A DNA stretch of 64,000 nucleotides from Flavobacterium anhuiense (GTDB lineage Bacteria > Bacteroidota > Bacteroidia > Flavobacteriales > Flavobacteriaceae): the NCBI RefSeq assembly GCF_004151235.1, contig NZ_JUIV01000001.1, positions 496,001 to 560,000 of the forward strand, written 5' to 3'. This document shows, piece after piece, positions 9,092 to 18,974 of this stretch (its first letter is position 1; every line of letters starts with the position of its first letter). The notes under the pieces were generated by a model that was given only the letters and a program-made list of their open reading frames with translations, had not been told where the DNA came from and searched no databases. The position numbers were made by a program, and so were the translations under genes.

Positions 9092-11011
9092 ATGAATGAA
9101 ATTACCTCTTATTGGTGGATACTTTTAATTGTATTTGCCATTCTTTTTTACAAATTTATTTTGCGCGTTTTCTTCGGAATGGTAATCGTTCCTGAAGATA
9201 AAATTGGTTTGGTAACCAAAAAGTTTGTTTTGTTTGGCGCAGACAAATCATTACCCGATGGTCGAATTATCGCAACAAAAGGCGAAGCGGGCTATCAAGC
9301 CAAAACACTTGCTCCAGGATTATATTGGGGAATGTGGATTTGGCAGTATTCAATTGATATGACTAGTTTCACGTTAATTCCGGAAGGAAAAATTGGACTA
9401 GTTCTTAGTAAAGATGGAAAAGAAATTCCAACGGGAAGAATCTTAGCCAGAAGAGTAGAAAGTGACAACTTTCAAGATGCAACGGCATTTTTAGACAACG
9501 GCGGACAAAAAGGGCGTCAGACCGCTTTTATTACAACAGGATCGTATCGTATCAATACGTTTTTGTTTGAGATCATAATTACAGATCAAATCAAGATCTA
9601 CGAAAACATGATTGGGATTGTTACAGCGCTAGATGGTGAACCAATTCCGCAAGGGCAAATTGCTGGTAAATTTGTTGATAATCACAACAATTTTCAGGAT
9701 TTTGATAAATTTCTTGAACATGGCGGAAACCGTGGTTTACAGCCTCAGGTGATGTTAGCGGGTTCTTACTACATCAATACATGGGGAATTTTAATTGAGC
9801 AAAACCCAATGACAGACGTGCCAATTGGTTACGTTGGTGTTGTGATTTCTTATATTGGAGAAGATGGACAAGACGTTACGGGTGACACTTTTAAACACGG
9901 AAATATTGTTTCAAAAGGGCAGCGCGGTGTTTGGATGGAGCCTTTCGGACCAGGAAAGTATGCTTTGAATAAGTACACAACTAAACTAGAACCTGTTCCA
10001 ACAACAAATTTGGTTTTAAACTGGGCCAATGCAAGAAGTGAATCGCATGATTTAGATAAAAACCTTTCTACAATTACAGTTCGTTCAAAAGACGGTTTCC
10101 CATTCAATCTTGATGTTGCGCAAATTATTCACGTTCCAGCAGCCGAAGCGCCAAAAGTAATTGCACGTTTTGGTAGTATGAACAACTTGGTTTCTCAGGT
10201 TTTAGAGCCAACAATTGGTAACTATTTCAGGAATTCAGCTCAAGACAGTGATGTGATTTCATTTTTGACTACAAGAAAAGAACGTCAAGAATCGGCTAAA
10301 AACCATATTAAATTAGTTCTTGATGAATATAACGTAAATGCAGTAGATACCTTAATTGGAGATATTGTTCCGCCAGATTCGTTAATGAAAACTTTGACAG
10401 ACAGAAAATTGGCAGAAGAAGAGCAGAAAACATATCAAACCCAAAAATTGGCGCAAGAACAGCGTCAGGGAATGGAAAAAGAAACCGCAATTGCAGATAT
10501 GCAGAAAGAAATTGTACGAGCTTCGCAAAGTGTTGAAATCGCACAGCGTACCGCAGATGCAACGGTTAAGAAAGCAGAAGGAGATGCAACAAGTTTAAAA
10601 CTGAATGTAAATGCAGAAGCAGAAGCTACAAAAATGCGTGCAAATGCTGAAGCCGAAGCTACAAAAGCAAGAGCAGGAGCCCAAGCCGAAGCAACAAGAT
10701 TGAACGCTAGCGCAGAAGCTGAAAAAATCTCAAAAACTGGTTTGGCTGAAGCGGAGAAAATCATGGCGATTGGTAAATCTACTGCAGAAGCATACCAATT
10801 GCAAGTTAGTGCAATGGGTGGAGATAACTTTACCCGTTATAAAGTAACCGAAGAAATTGGTAAAGGAAATATCAAAGTAATTCCAGATGTCTTAATTTCA
10901 GGAAACGGTGGCTCTGATGGTTCAATCAGTGGTTTATTAGGATTGAAATTGATGGAAATGATGGATACCAAAGATTTAAAAGAAGGAAAAAATCAAAATA
11001 CTAAGAAATAA
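9092..11011 (+). CDS. SPFH/flotillin-like membrane-associated protein with repeated N-terminal modules
   Basis: A single N-terminal hydrophobic segment (residues 7-33) anchors this 639-residue protein. Four related modules follow at about 34-89, 97-155, 170-230 and 243-300. Each has an 'I/V-G-x-V' start, a 'G-x-I' centre and a G-x-Y-x-I/L-N-like end; modules 2 and 3 also share 'NFQD..FL..GG..G'. The SPFH core (about 300-470) includes 'ITVRSKDGFPFNLDVAQIIHV' split across strands. A long Ala/Glu/Lys coiled coil with 'EAEATK' repeats spans about 470-590. Flotillin-like proteins organise membrane microdomains, and the context gives no specific role. The conserved Gly-rich tail (SGNGGSDGSISGLLG) resembles flotillin C termini. 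Confidence 0.88.
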   Translation: MNEITSYWWILLIVFAILFYKFILRVFFGMVIVPEDKIGLVTKKFVLFGADKSLPDGRIIATKGEAGYQAKTLAPGLYWGMWIWQYSIDMTSFTLIPEGKIGLVLSKDGKEIPTGRILARRVESDNFQDATAFLDNGGQKGRQTAFITTGSYRINTFLFEIIITDQIKIYENMIGIVTALDGEPIPQGQIAGKFVDNHNNFQDFDKFLEHGGNRGLQPQVMLAGSYYINTWGILIEQNPMTDVPIGYVGVVISYIGEDGQDVTGDTFKHGNIVSKGQRGVWMEPFGPGKYALNKYTTKLEPVPTTNLVLNWANARSESHDLDKNLSTITVRSKDGFPFNLDVAQIIHVPAAEAPKVIARFGSMNNLVSQVLEPTIGNYFRNSAQDSDVISFLTTRKERQESAKNHIKLVLDEYNVNAVDTLIGDIVPPDSLMKTLTDRKLAEEEQKTYQTQKLAQEQRQGMEKETAIADMQKEIVRASQSVEIAQRTADATVKKAEGDATSLKLNVNAEAEATKMRANAEAEATKARAGAQAEATRLNASAEAEKISKTGLAEAEKIMAIGKSTAEAYQLQVSAMGGDNFTRYKVTEEIGKGNIKVIPDVLISGNGGSDGSISGLLGLKLMEMMDTKDLKEGKNQNTKK

Positions 11012-11025
11012 TAAAGTTCCCAAAA

Positions 11026-11056
11026 TACCTGACAGGTTTTTAAAACCTGTCAGGTA
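11026..11056. repeat. Short palindrome, CCTGACAGG-type family
   Basis: A near-perfect palindrome has arms TACCTGACAGG and CCTGTCAGGTA around a T4A4-like centre. Variants with the same GGTTT/AAACC core recur at 22439, 22559, 26350 and 26400, and a looser one at 54417. Here it directly follows the SPFH stop codon. Confidence 0.75.
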
Positions 11057-11069
11057 TAATAGTATACAA

Positions 11070-11100
11070 AATCCGATCTGTTTTCCAGATTGGATTTTTA
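11070..11100 (+). terminator. Rho-independent terminator after the SPFH gene
   Basis: The stem AATCCGATCTG / CAGATTGGATT (one G-T pair, five-base loop) is followed by TTTTTAT. It is 58 bases after the SPFH stop codon, on the same strand. Confidence 0.55.
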
Positions 11101-11265
11101 TGTTCGTAAAGAAAATAAATTTTATGAAAGACACTCTGCAATGCGTCTAATGTACGTTAGAAAGTAACTAAATTAAAGATAAGACGAAAGATACACAGCA
11201 GTTCGTCTCTATAAAAAACCTTTGTACCTTTACTGCTTTAAACCTTTGCGCATTTTTCGAAAAAA

Positions 11266-11760
11266 ATGAAAAAAATCCTTCTCCTTTCCGATACTCACAG
11301 TCACATCGATGATACAATTTTAAAATATGTTGTTCAAGCCGATGAAGTCTGGCATGCTGGAGATATTGGAGATCTGAGTGTTACGGATACCATAAAAAAG
11401 TTAAAACCGCTAAGAGCAGTTTATGGAAATATTGACGATGCAAAAGCAAGGTTAGAATTTCCGCTAAATAACCGTTTTTCGTGCGAAAATGTATCGGTTT
11501 GGATTACGCACATCGGTGGTTATCCTGGGAAATACAATCAGAATGTTAGAGAGGAATTGGCTTTGAATCCGCCGAAATTATTTATTTGCGGACATTCGCA
11601 TATTCTGAAAGTCATGTTTGATAAAAAGCATAATTTACTGCATATGAATCCTGGCGCGGCTGGAAAAAGCGGTTTTCATAAAGTGAGAACCATGCTTCGA
11701 TTTGTAATTGACGATGATAAAATAAAAGATTTGGAGATTATTGAGATAGGAGCCAAATAA
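11266..11760 (+). CDS. YfcE/MJ0936-family phosphodiesterase
   Basis: This compact calcineurin-like metallophosphoesterase has 164 residues. The metal ligands are visible in order: 'DTHSHID' near the N terminus, 'HAGDIGD', 'VYGNIDD', 'THIGGYPG', 'ICGHSHI' and 'NPGAAG'. Family members hydrolyse phosphodiesters such as cyclic nucleotides or artificial substrates; the natural substrate is usually unknown. The gene stands alone on the plus strand and converges with the histidine kinase gene, whose stop is adjacent at 11761. Confidence 0.92.
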   Translation: MKKILLLSDTHSHIDDTILKYVVQADEVWHAGDIGDLSVTDTIKKLKPLRAVYGNIDDAKARLEFPLNNRFSCENVSVWITHIGGYPGKYNQNVREELALNPPKLFICGHSHILKVMFDKKHNLLHMNPGAAGKSGFHKVRTMLRFVIDDDKIKDLEIIEIGAK

Positions 11761-12675
11761 TTAATGAGGCAACGGAATCTGAATTTTTATTTTAGTTCCC
11801 TGATTTTCTTTTGAAACAATTGATAATGAACCTTTGTATTTTTTAATTCTGGCTCTAATTCTATTTAAACCAAAACCTTCAGCATCTTTTAGTTTTTGAG
11901 TTTTAAAACCAATTCCGTCATCATAGATACGCAAGACCAATTGGTTATCTTTTTCCGTGAGAGAAAGTTTTGCTTTTTTGGCGTTGCTATGTTTTGTGAT
12001 GTTGCTGAACAATTCGCTGACAATAAAATAGATTTTCATTTCAAATTTTTCGGCATATCTTCTGCTGGTCGGAATAAAGCTTGAAAACTCAAATTCAATA
12101 GCCGAATTGGAGTTTTTTTCGCATAAATCTTCTAAAGAATATATTAACCCAAAACGCACCAAAAGCGACGGAACAAGATCGTGAGACATATCTCTTAAAA
12201 GTTCGTGAGCTTCAGATAAAATAGCTTTTGCTTTCTGTATTTCGTCCGATTTTATATTGTTTTGTGCTGTAAATGTATTTAAATGTAATCCCGCTGATGA
12301 TAATAGCGAATTGATATTGTCGTGCAGAAAAGAAGCAATTTTTTTGTGCTCTGCTTCTTGAGAATCAATGCCAGAATTGATGATATCGAGAAGGATTTTC
12401 TGTTTGGTATCTTTTCGTTTTATTTTTTGCTTAAGCTTATTGTTTTGATATAAAAAATATAGCAAAAGAAAAATGATAACTGTAAGTATAATAGATAAGC
12501 TGACGATTTTCTTATTTCGTAACTGTTCCGATTTGCTAATAGGTTTAATAGTTGTTTTATTATCAACTTGAGTTTGAAGAGCTTTTGTGTTTACAGTGTC
12601 TTTCGGCTGTGCAAGACTAGTTGCTTTAACAGCAAAAAATAATAGCAAAGAGATAAAAAAACGAAAAACAGACAT
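11761..12675 (-). CDS. NarL/DesK-type sensor histidine kinase (HisKA_3)
   Basis: The 304-residue protein has a signal-like segment (1-22), about 30 polar residues and a TM helix (about 57-76). A short coiled coil precedes the HisKA_3 box 'IASFLHDNINSLLS' with His118. The ATPase domain ends with 'IYDDGIGF' and 'GLNRIRARIKKYKG'. There is no sizeable sensor domain, so it may sense through the membrane helix or a partner. Its gene starts 11 bases after the response regulator gene and the two form an obvious pair. Confidence 0.9.
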   Translation of the reverse strand: MSVFRFFISLLLFFAVKATSLAQPKDTVNTKALQTQVDNKTTIKPISKSEQLRNKKIVSLSIILTVIIFLLLYFLYQNNKLKQKIKRKDTKQKILLDIINSGIDSQEAEHKKIASFLHDNINSLLSSAGLHLNTFTAQNNIKSDEIQKAKAILSEAHELLRDMSHDLVPSLLVRFGLIYSLEDLCEKNSNSAIEFEFSSFIPTSRRYAEKFEMKIYFIVSELFSNITKHSNAKKAKLSLTEKDNQLVLRIYDDGIGFKTQKLKDAEGFGLNRIRARIKKYKGSLSIVSKENQGTKIKIQIPLPH

Positions 12676-12686
12676 AAAAGCAATTG

Positions 12687-13346
12687 TTATGGATTAATCA
12701 GATTGTTTTTAAGAGCATATTTTACCAAGCCGATTGTACTTTTGATATTCAGCTTTTTCATGATGTTTTTACGATGCGTTTCAACAGTATGCGAACTAAT
12801 AAAAAGCTTTTCACTGATTTCTTTTCCGCTGTATTCCAAAGCAATCAGAATAATGATTTCAATTTCTCGAGGACTTAAAATTGGATTTTCTATAATCACA
12901 TTGTGATTCAGTTTCGGACTGTCCATAAAGGAGTTGAAGATTTTTTCTCTGACCGCGTCGCTAAAATATTCCTGGCCTTGATATACAGCTTCAATCGCTT
13001 CAATAATATTTTCTCCAGCACAATTTTTTGTAAGATAGCCTTTTGCTCCCAGTTTCATTACTTCTTTAATGATTTTTAAATCATCATAACTAGATAAAAT
13101 GATGACTTTACAAAGCAGTTGTTTTTTATTAAATTCTTTAAGGGTTTCAATACCATCTTTTTTAGGCATGCTGATGTCTAAAATTAAAACATCGGCTCGG
13201 TCTTTCACAACATCATCATAGACAGTTGTGCCGTCTAGTGAAGTTCCTGCCACTTCAAAGTTTGAAACGGTTTGAAGTAAGTTGGATAATCCATCAATTA
13301 AGACCTGATGATCGTCTGCAAGATGAATTCTTATTTTTTGTACCAT
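12687..13346 (-). CDS. LuxR/NarL-type response regulator
   Basis: A receiver domain (about 1-120) shows the acidic pair 'LADDHQV', the phospho-acceptor Asp in 'VLILDISMPKKDG', and Lys in 'GYLTKN'. The LuxR-type helix-turn-helix occupies about 150-215 ('LSPREIEIIILIALEYSGKE' and 'FISSHTVETHRKNIMKKL'). At 219 residues it is a full-length regulator. It is transcribed just before its kinase partner. The target genes are not evident from the window. Confidence 0.93.
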   Translation of the reverse strand: MVQKIRIHLADDHQVLIDGLSNLLQTVSNFEVAGTSLDGTTVYDDVVKDRADVLILDISMPKKDGIETLKEFNKKQLLCKVIILSSYDDLKIIKEVMKLGAKGYLTKNCAGENIIEAIEAVYQGQEYFSDAVREKIFNSFMDSPKLNHNVIIENPILSPREIEIIILIALEYSGKEISEKLFISSHTVETHRKNIMKKLNIKSTIGLVKYALKNNLINP

Positions 13347-13442
13347 GATTATTTGAATTCGAAAAAAAAAACAAAATTATCATGTAAATTATATTTTATT
13401 ATGCTCTTTAGGTTTGATTTATAACATAATAGGGTAAAAAAA

Positions 13443-13464
13443 AACCCGAATAAAAATTCGGGTT
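13443..13464 (-). terminator. Terminator of the DUF4293 gene
   Basis: A nine-base stem AACCCGAAT / ATTCGGGTT is followed, on the minus strand, by a run of nine T. It lies 34 bases past the DUF4293 stop codon. Confidence 0.8.
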
Positions 13465-13497
13465 CTTCTTCGCACAAAATAAACTAAGTTTATAGGT

Positions 13498-13908
13498 TTA
13501 CCTCAAACGATCAACAGATTTTACAAGATCTTCGTCCTTTTTGATGGCCTTATTAGCTAATACTAATAACACGATAGCAACAATCGGCATGAACATCCCA
13601 ATACCTTTCTCAGAGACCTCAGCCCCTCCAGATAAATTTAGTGATCGATATACAAATAATCCTAATAAAATTAAATTTAATATTATATTAAGTCTGTTTA
13701 ACACAAACTGATTTTGTCTCTTTTTAAATGAAATAATACTGATAATACTGAGCATAGTGGTCAAACCTAATAAAACAGTATAAAGCTGATCCTGCATAAA
13801 AAAGAATGGCTTTCCTGCACTAGTTGTCCAAAGCGGAACAAAAAGCATTAAAATGCCAGTTGCAGCAAAAGCTAGAAATAAGTATACAGTCTGAATTCTT
13901 TGTATCAT
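13498..13908 (-). CDS. DUF4293 membrane protein
   Basis: This 136-residue protein begins with 'MIQRIQTVYLFLAFAA' and has four hydrophobic segments (about 5-27, 38-58, 70-88 and 106-122), which is typical of DUF4293. The family is confined to Bacteroidota and its function is unknown. Its divergent position beside rho is, from memory, a recurrent arrangement in this phylum. A clear terminator follows the gene. Confidence 0.85.
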   Translation of the reverse strand: MIQRIQTVYLFLAFAATGILMLFVPLWTTSAGKPFFFMQDQLYTVLLGLTTMLSIISIISFKKRQNQFVLNRLNIILNLILLGLFVYRSLNLSGGAEVSEKGIGMFMPIVAIVLLVLANKAIKKDEDLVKSVDRLR

Positions 13909-14089
13909 GGTATAAAAATGTTTTACAAAAATATATTTTCTTTTTTTAAAATACTATTGTATGATAAAATTTTATTCGTATTATTGCATCATAATACCGT
14001 AAGCACTTCATACTGCGGTCAATTCAAATTAATTATCTACCTATTCTTTTTACAGTATTCCTTAAAATAATTAAATTCATAGAACATTC

Positions 14090-15931
14090 ATGTTTGATAT
14101 TTCTGCATTAAAAGAAATGAAGCTTTCTGAGCTTCAAGAAATAGCTAAGTTAGCTAAAACAATAAAGATTACTGGTGTCAAAAAAGAGACTTTAATTAGT
14201 CAGATTTTAGCACACCAAGAGGCATCTCTTGCGCCAACAGAAACTCCAAAAACTGAAGCAGCAGAAACTAAAGAAGAGAAACCAAAACGAGCTAGAATTG
14301 CACCAGTCAAAGCAAAAGCAGAAAATACCAAAAATGCACCTGTTTTAGAATTTGATAAAGTAGAGGAAACTGTTCAGAATACAGAAACTGCAGAAAAAGT
14401 AGAGCCAATTGCAGAAACGGTGACAGAAGCAGTACAAGAGAACAAGCCTGCAGCGGCAAAAAAAGAGCCTAAAGCGGTAAAATTCAATAAACAGGCATAC
14501 GAGAAAAAAGTAGCTCTTAAAAAAGAGAAAGAGGCAGTAAAAGAAGTTGGAGCTACTGAAGAAGTTGCAGATTCAACTCCATCAGAATCAATTATTTCTG
14601 AGCCGACAGCAGAAACAGCTGAAAAAACTACACAAACTCCTGCAAAAAAGGTTAATCCGAATCAGAATAAAAATCAGAACCAGAACCAAAATCAAAACCC
14701 GAATCAGAACCAAAATCAAAACGGGAATGGCAATGGAAACGGAAACCACAGTAACCAAAATCCTAATCATAAGAATAAAAAAAATAACAATAATTTCAGA
14801 GATTCTGATTTTGAATTTGATGGAATTATCGAAAGTGAAGGCGTTTTAGAAATGATGCCAGACGGTTACGGATTTTTACGTTCTTCTGATTATAATTATT
14901 TAGCTTCTCCAGATGATATTTATTTATCAACTTCGCAAATTAGATTATTTGGTTTAAAAACTGGAGATACTGTAAAAGGAGTGGTTCGCCCGCCAAAAGA
15001 GGGAGAGAAGTTTTTTCCTTTGGTTCGTGTATTAAAAATCAATGGTCACGATCCGCAAGTTGTTCGCGATAGAGTTTCTTTCGAACACTTGACACCGGTT
15101 TTCCCTTCAGAAAAATTCAAACTTGCCGAAAAAGGCAGTTCTATTTCAACAAGAATCATAGATTTGTTTTCGCCAATAGGTAAAGGTCAGCGTGGTATGA
15201 TCGTTGCTCAGCCTAAAACTGGTAAAACAATGCTTCTTAAAGATATTGCAAACGCTATTGCAGCCAACCATCCAGAGGTTTATTTAATTGTTCTTCTTAT
15301 CGACGAGCGTCCTGAGGAGGTTACTGATATGCAAAGAAGTGTGCGTGGTGAAGTTATTGCTTCAACTTTTGATAGAGAGCCACAAGAGCACGTAAAAATC
15401 GCTAACATCGTATTGGAAAAAGCAAAACGTTTAGTGGAATGCGGTCACGATGTTGTGATTCTTTTAGATTCGATTACGCGTTTAGCAAGAGCTTACAATA
15501 CTGTTCAGCCAGCATCTGGAAAAGTATTAAGTGGAGGTGTTGATGCTAATGCATTACAAAAACCAAAACGTTTCTTTGGAGCGGCTAGAAATGTAGAAAA
15601 CGGAGGTTCTTTAAGTATCATCGCAACTGCATTAACAGAAACTGGTTCTAAAATGGATGAGGTTATCTTCGAAGAATTTAAAGGAACGGGTAACATGGAA
15701 TTACAATTAGATCGTAAGATAGCCAATAAACGTATTTTCCCAGCAATCGATCTTACTTCATCTAGTACACGTCGTGATGACTTGTTATTAGATGAAAAAA
15801 CATTGCAAAGAATGTGGATCATGCGTAAATATCTATCAGATATGAACCCAGTAGAATCAATGGATTTCGTAAACGATCGTTTCAAGAAAACGAAGAATAA
15901 TGAGGAGTTTTTGATTTCGATGAATGACTAG
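14090..15931 (+). CDS. rho: Transcription termination factor Rho with disordered insertion
   Basis: The protein has 613 residues against about 420 in E. coli. Residues 1-45 match the Rho N-terminal helical domain ('[16 protein letters not shown]'). An Ala/Glu/Lys-rich linker follows, then an Asn/Gln/Gly tract at about 188-236 ('[14 protein letters not shown]', 'GNGNGNGN'). The RNA-binding OSB fold begins near 246 ('[15 protein letters not shown]'). The motor has Walker A 'AQPKTGKT', '[13 protein letters not shown]' and '[13 protein letters not shown]'. It ends transcription of untranslated RNA. The insertion is known in Bacteroidota Rho; in a gut Bacteroides a disordered insert has been linked to phase separation. 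A strong terminator follows. Confidence 0.97.
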   Translation: MFDISALKEMKLSELQEIAKLAKTIKITGVKKETLISQILAHQEASLAPTETPKTEAAETKEEKPKRARIAPVKAKAENTKNAPVLEFDKVEETVQNTETAEKVEPIAETVTEAVQENKPAAAKKEPKAVKFNKQAYEKKVALKKEKEAVKEVGATEEVADSTPSESIISEPTAETAEKTTQTPAKKVNPNQNKNQNQNQNQNPNQNQNQNGNGNGNGNHSNQNPNHKNKKNNNNFRDSDFEFDGIIESEGVLEMMPDGYGFLRSSDYNYLASPDDIYLSTSQIRLFGLKTGDTVKGVVRPPKEGEKFFPLVRVLKINGHDPQVVRDRVSFEHLTPVFPSEKFKLAEKGSSISTRIIDLFSPIGKGQRGMIVAQPKTGKTMLLKDIANAIAANHPEVYLIVLLIDERPEEVTDMQRSVRGEVIASTFDREPQEHVKIANIVLEKAKRLVECGHDVVILLDSITRLARAYNTVQPASGKVLSGGVDANALQKPKRFFGAARNVENGGSLSIIATALTETGSKMDEVIFEEFKGTGNMELQLDRKIANKRIFPAIDLTSSSTRRDDLLLDEKTLQRMWIMRKYLSDMNPVESMDFVNDRFKKTKNNEEFLISMND

Positions 15932-15996
15932 TTTATAGGGACAAAGGTTCAAAGTTACAAAGGTTCTGAGGTTTTCCTTTTGGAATCTATAATATA

Positions 15997-16030
15997 AAAA
16001 AGGGATGAATTTTTAAATTCATCCCTTTTT
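15997..16030 (+). terminator. Terminator after rho
   Basis: A 14-base stem (AAAAAGGGATGAAT / ATTCATCCCTTTTT) with a six-base loop is followed by GTTTTTT. Its A-rich left side means it could also stop minus-strand transcripts from the M28 peptidase gene, whose stop is at 16104. Confidence 0.8.
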
Positions 16031-16103
16031 GTTTTTTATAATTTTTGCAGTATCGGTTCTTGTAGAGTAATCTTTGAGTCTTTGTAGCCCTGAACCTTTA
16101 CAA

Positions 16104-17120
16104 CTATTTTTTATCCACCACTGGTCTATTTTCTCTATTAGCTAAATCCCAGGCTAAAACGAAAGCAAGTTTTGTTCTTTTAGTTAAAGCATCGTATTCG
16201 ATTTTTTCCGGAGTATCGTCTTTTCCGTGGTAGTCTTCGTGAACGCCGTTGAAGAAGAAGATAGACGGAATACCGTGTTTAGCGAAATTATAGTGGTCAG
16301 AACGCTCGTAGAAATGGTTTGGATCTTTAGGGTCATTAAATTTAAAATCCAAGTCCATTTTGATGTATTTTTCGTTTTGAGCAACAACAGCATTGTGTAA
16401 ATCAGAAGATAATCTGTCAGCACCAATTACATAAACGTAGTTGTTTGTATTTGAATGCTCAACATCACGACGTCCGATCATATCGATGTTGATATCGGCA
16501 ATTGTATTTTCGATTGGAAATAATGGATTTTCAGAATAATAACGTGATCCATGTAAACCATGTTCTTCTCCAGTTACATGAAGAAACAAAATAGAACGTT
16601 TTGGTCCGTGGCCTTGTTTTTTAGCTTTAGCAAAAGCTTTAGCCATTTCAATAACCGCTACAGTTCCAGAACCATCATCGTCAGCGCCATTGTAAACTTC
16701 ACCATCTTTAATGCCCACGTGATCGTAGTGTGCAGAAATTACCAAAACTTCATTTGGCTTTTCTGTTCCTTCAATGTAAGCCCAGATATTTTCAGAATCA
16801 GGAAGGTTTTGGTTGCGTCTTGCGTTCATAAAGGTTGCAGGAACTGGTTGGTAGTAATCTGAAGCTCCTTTAGGGAAAGATATGCCACTTTTCTTGTATT
16901 GCTCAATCATGTAAAGGCCTGCTTTTTTCTGTCCTTTAGAACCAGTTTCGCGACCTTCCATTTCATCAGAAGCAACAGTATAAAGCATTTTCTTTAAGTC
17001 TTTTTCGCTAATTGCTTTTACATATTTGGTAGGGTCCGAATTGTCATTGGATACAGTTGCCTGTGCGGTTTTACATGAATACGTAGAGACAATTAAGAAT
17101 AAAATGAGTAATTTTTTCAT
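16104..17120 (-). CDS. M28-family zinc aminopeptidase, lipoprotein
   Basis: A lipoprotein signal (MKKLLILFLIVSTYSC, Cys16) starts this 338-residue protein. Two-zinc peptidase motifs follow in order: 'SAHYDHVG', 'GADDDGSGTVAVIEMA', the catalytic 'TGEEHGLHGS', 'NIDMIGRRD' and 'RSDHYNFAKHGIP'. The family releases N-terminal amino acids from peptides. This one probably acts on the periplasmic face of a membrane. It starts nine bases after the DUF3667 gene and is the last gene of a likely three-gene unit. Confidence 0.92.
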   Translation of the reverse strand: MKKLLILFLIVSTYSCKTAQATVSNDNSDPTKYVKAISEKDLKKMLYTVASDEMEGRETGSKGQKKAGLYMIEQYKKSGISFPKGASDYYQPVPATFMNARRNQNLPDSENIWAYIEGTEKPNEVLVISAHYDHVGIKDGEVYNGADDDGSGTVAVIEMAKAFAKAKKQGHGPKRSILFLHVTGEEHGLHGSRYYSENPLFPIENTIADINIDMIGRRDVEHSNTNNYVYVIGADRLSSDLHNAVVAQNEKYIKMDLDFKFNDPKDPNHFYERSDHYNFAKHGIPSIFFFNGVHEDYHGKDDTPEKIEYDALTKRTKLAFVLAWDLANRENRPVVDKK

Positions 17121-17129
17121 TTCTTATGG

Positions 17130-18104
17130 TTAGTGTAAATTAATAAATGTGTAAAGAACGTATAAAGTCAGTAAAAATAGGATAAATAGTGAGTTTATTA
17201 TAAACAAGAAAAAACTTTTGATAAAAGATACTATTCTTGACTCACCGTAAAAACGATGATGCGCTGGATAGAAATAATAGCACATCCAAATTGTTCCTAC
17301 AAATGTCGTGATTGATGATATGAAAGACAAAGGACTATCTTCTCCAAAAAGGCCAATAAATCTATCTATAATAAACATGATTAGGAAAATTAGCAGTAGG
17401 AAAGAAAAATAGTGGAGTGTAAAAATTCCATGATCAAAGTAATACCATCTTTTTTTGTTGTGGAAAAGCCACAAGAAAAAAGCAAAAAACGGCATAATTA
17501 TAAATAGTATTTTAGGAAGATTATGAAAGAACGATTCAACAAATTTTTCATAAATCTCTTTTTTGGTATATTTTTCCGTTACGTGTATTGCTTTTTCAGA
17601 AAACCAATAGGAGGAAGCATTTAACTTCTCATTTTCTTTTCCATATTTCTGAATCGAATCAATTTCTTTCATCGTTTTAAAATGGAAATATCTTTTGTCA
17701 TTCTTTCTGCTTATATTTAGGCTGTCAGTAGCCTTAGAGAGTTCTTTGTTAAGTGCTTCTTCACTTTTATCAATTTTTTCGCCTACATTGTTTGGAAACA
17801 TTGCAATTAATAAAAATGTAATAAAACTTATAAAAATGTAAAGTCGAACTGGTGCAAGATAAGATAAACGTTTTCCTGAAAGGTATTCTTTTGTAAGCGT
17901 AGACGGTTTGAACAGCAGATTTTTTATTGTTTTCCAAAAAGCATTTTCGTAATGCGTTAAATCTTCAAAGAAATGAACAAATAAATGATGAAAAGTTTTT
18001 CGGCTATCGCTGTTTTCTTGCCCGCAGTTTGGACAATATTTTTGTTCTACAACATGCCTGCAGTTTAGACAAGTTTTGTCTTCTCTAATTTTATTATGTG
18101 ACAT
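17130..18104 (-). CDS. DUF3667 membrane protein with N-terminal zinc ribbon
   Basis: Residues 12-27 form a C-x2-C ... C-x2-C ribbon ('CLNCRHVVEQKYCPNCGQ'). The DUF3667 signature 'FKPSTLTKEYLSGKRLSYLAPVRLYIF' spans the next part, and about four or five membrane helices lie between residues 90 and 315. The function is unknown. It sits between the dienelactone-hydrolase-like gene (49 bases) and the M28 peptidase gene (nine bases). Confidence 0.82.
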   Translation of the reverse strand: MSHNKIREDKTCLNCRHVVEQKYCPNCGQENSDSRKTFHHLFVHFFEDLTHYENAFWKTIKNLLFKPSTLTKEYLSGKRLSYLAPVRLYIFISFITFLLIAMFPNNVGEKIDKSEEALNKELSKATDSLNISRKNDKRYFHFKTMKEIDSIQKYGKENEKLNASSYWFSEKAIHVTEKYTKKEIYEKFVESFFHNLPKILFIIMPFFAFFLWLFHNKKRWYYFDHGIFTLHYFSFLLLIFLIMFIIDRFIGLFGEDSPLSFISSITTFVGTIWMCYYFYPAHHRFYGESRIVSFIKSFFLFIINSLFILFLLTLYVLYTFINLH

Positions 18105-18153
18105 TGGTTTGTATGAATTGGTTTGTTCTGGTAGTCTTTATTTTTTTTTGAAA

Positions 18154-18927
18154 TTATTTTTTCAGGACTTCGTTTAAGAAAAGCTGTAAATGGTCAAAAG
18201 ATCTTTTTGCAGCAACAGCATTATACGCAGCACCTTTAGAATTATCACTTCCAGCTTCAGGATTTGTAAAAGAGTGAACAGCATTTGCGTAATAAATCAT
18301 TTCCCAATCTGCTTTAGCATCGCGCATTTCCTGCTGAAAAGCGGCAATTTCGTCTTTAGGAACAAAAGGATCGTCGGCTCCATGGCAGATAAGAACTTTA
18401 GCAGAAATTAGTTCCGTTTTTCTACTCGCATCTTTTCCTAAACCTCCATGAAACGAAGCAATACCTTTTACATTCAGATGCCCGCGAGCAGCTTCAAGAA
18501 CTCCAGTTCCTCCAAAACAATAGCCAATTGCGACAATGTTGTCTTTGTTTGCGCCAGATTTAACTAATTCCTTCAAAGCAGCATCAATACGTTTTTGATA
18601 AGCCTCATAATTCGTTTTATAGTAACCTGCCTGTTTTCCGGCTTCACCTGTGTTTTTAGGATAATTTCCTTCACCATAGATATCGGCGATGAAAACATGA
18701 TAACCTAATTTGGACAATTCTTCTGCAATTCCTTTAGAAGCGTTATCAATTCCTAGCCAGGCTGGCAAAAGTAAGATTCCTGGATTGTTAGCGCTTTTTT
18801 TAGCAGATTTTATAAATAGACCATTCAGCTGCTGGCTTCCTTCTGAATATTTTACTGGTTTTAACTGCGCATTCATAAGATTAGAAAATAAGATTGCACT
18901 GAATAAAATGATTATGGAGTTTTTCAT
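18154..18927 (-). CDS. Dienelactone hydrolase family protein, secreted
   Basis: The start is placed at the ATG at 18927, because it opens a signal peptide (MKNSIIILFSAILFSNLMNA). A further in-frame TTG at 18948 would only add seven residues before it. The mature alpha/beta hydrolase has the nucleophile motif 'GYCFGG' with Cys in the catalytic position, as in dienelactone hydrolase, then 'HGADDPFVP' (Asp) and 'AVHSFTNPEAG' (His). Substrates of such secreted members are mostly unknown. First gene of a probable operon with DUF3667 and M28. Confidence 0.87.
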   Translation of the reverse strand: MKNSIIILFSAILFSNLMNAQLKPVKYSEGSQQLNGLFIKSAKKSANNPGILLLPAWLGIDNASKGIAEELSKLGYHVFIADIYGEGNYPKNTGEAGKQAGYYKTNYEAYQKRIDAALKELVKSGANKDNIVAIGYCFGGTGVLEAARGHLNVKGIASFHGGLGKDASRKTELISAKVLICHGADDPFVPKDEIAAFQQEMRDAKADWEMIYYANAVHSFTNPEAGSDNSKGAAYNAVAAKRSFDHLQLFLNEVLKK

Positions 18928-18974
18928 AATTTCTTCAATTTTTAACAAATATCAGAAATATTATGTTACAAAAA

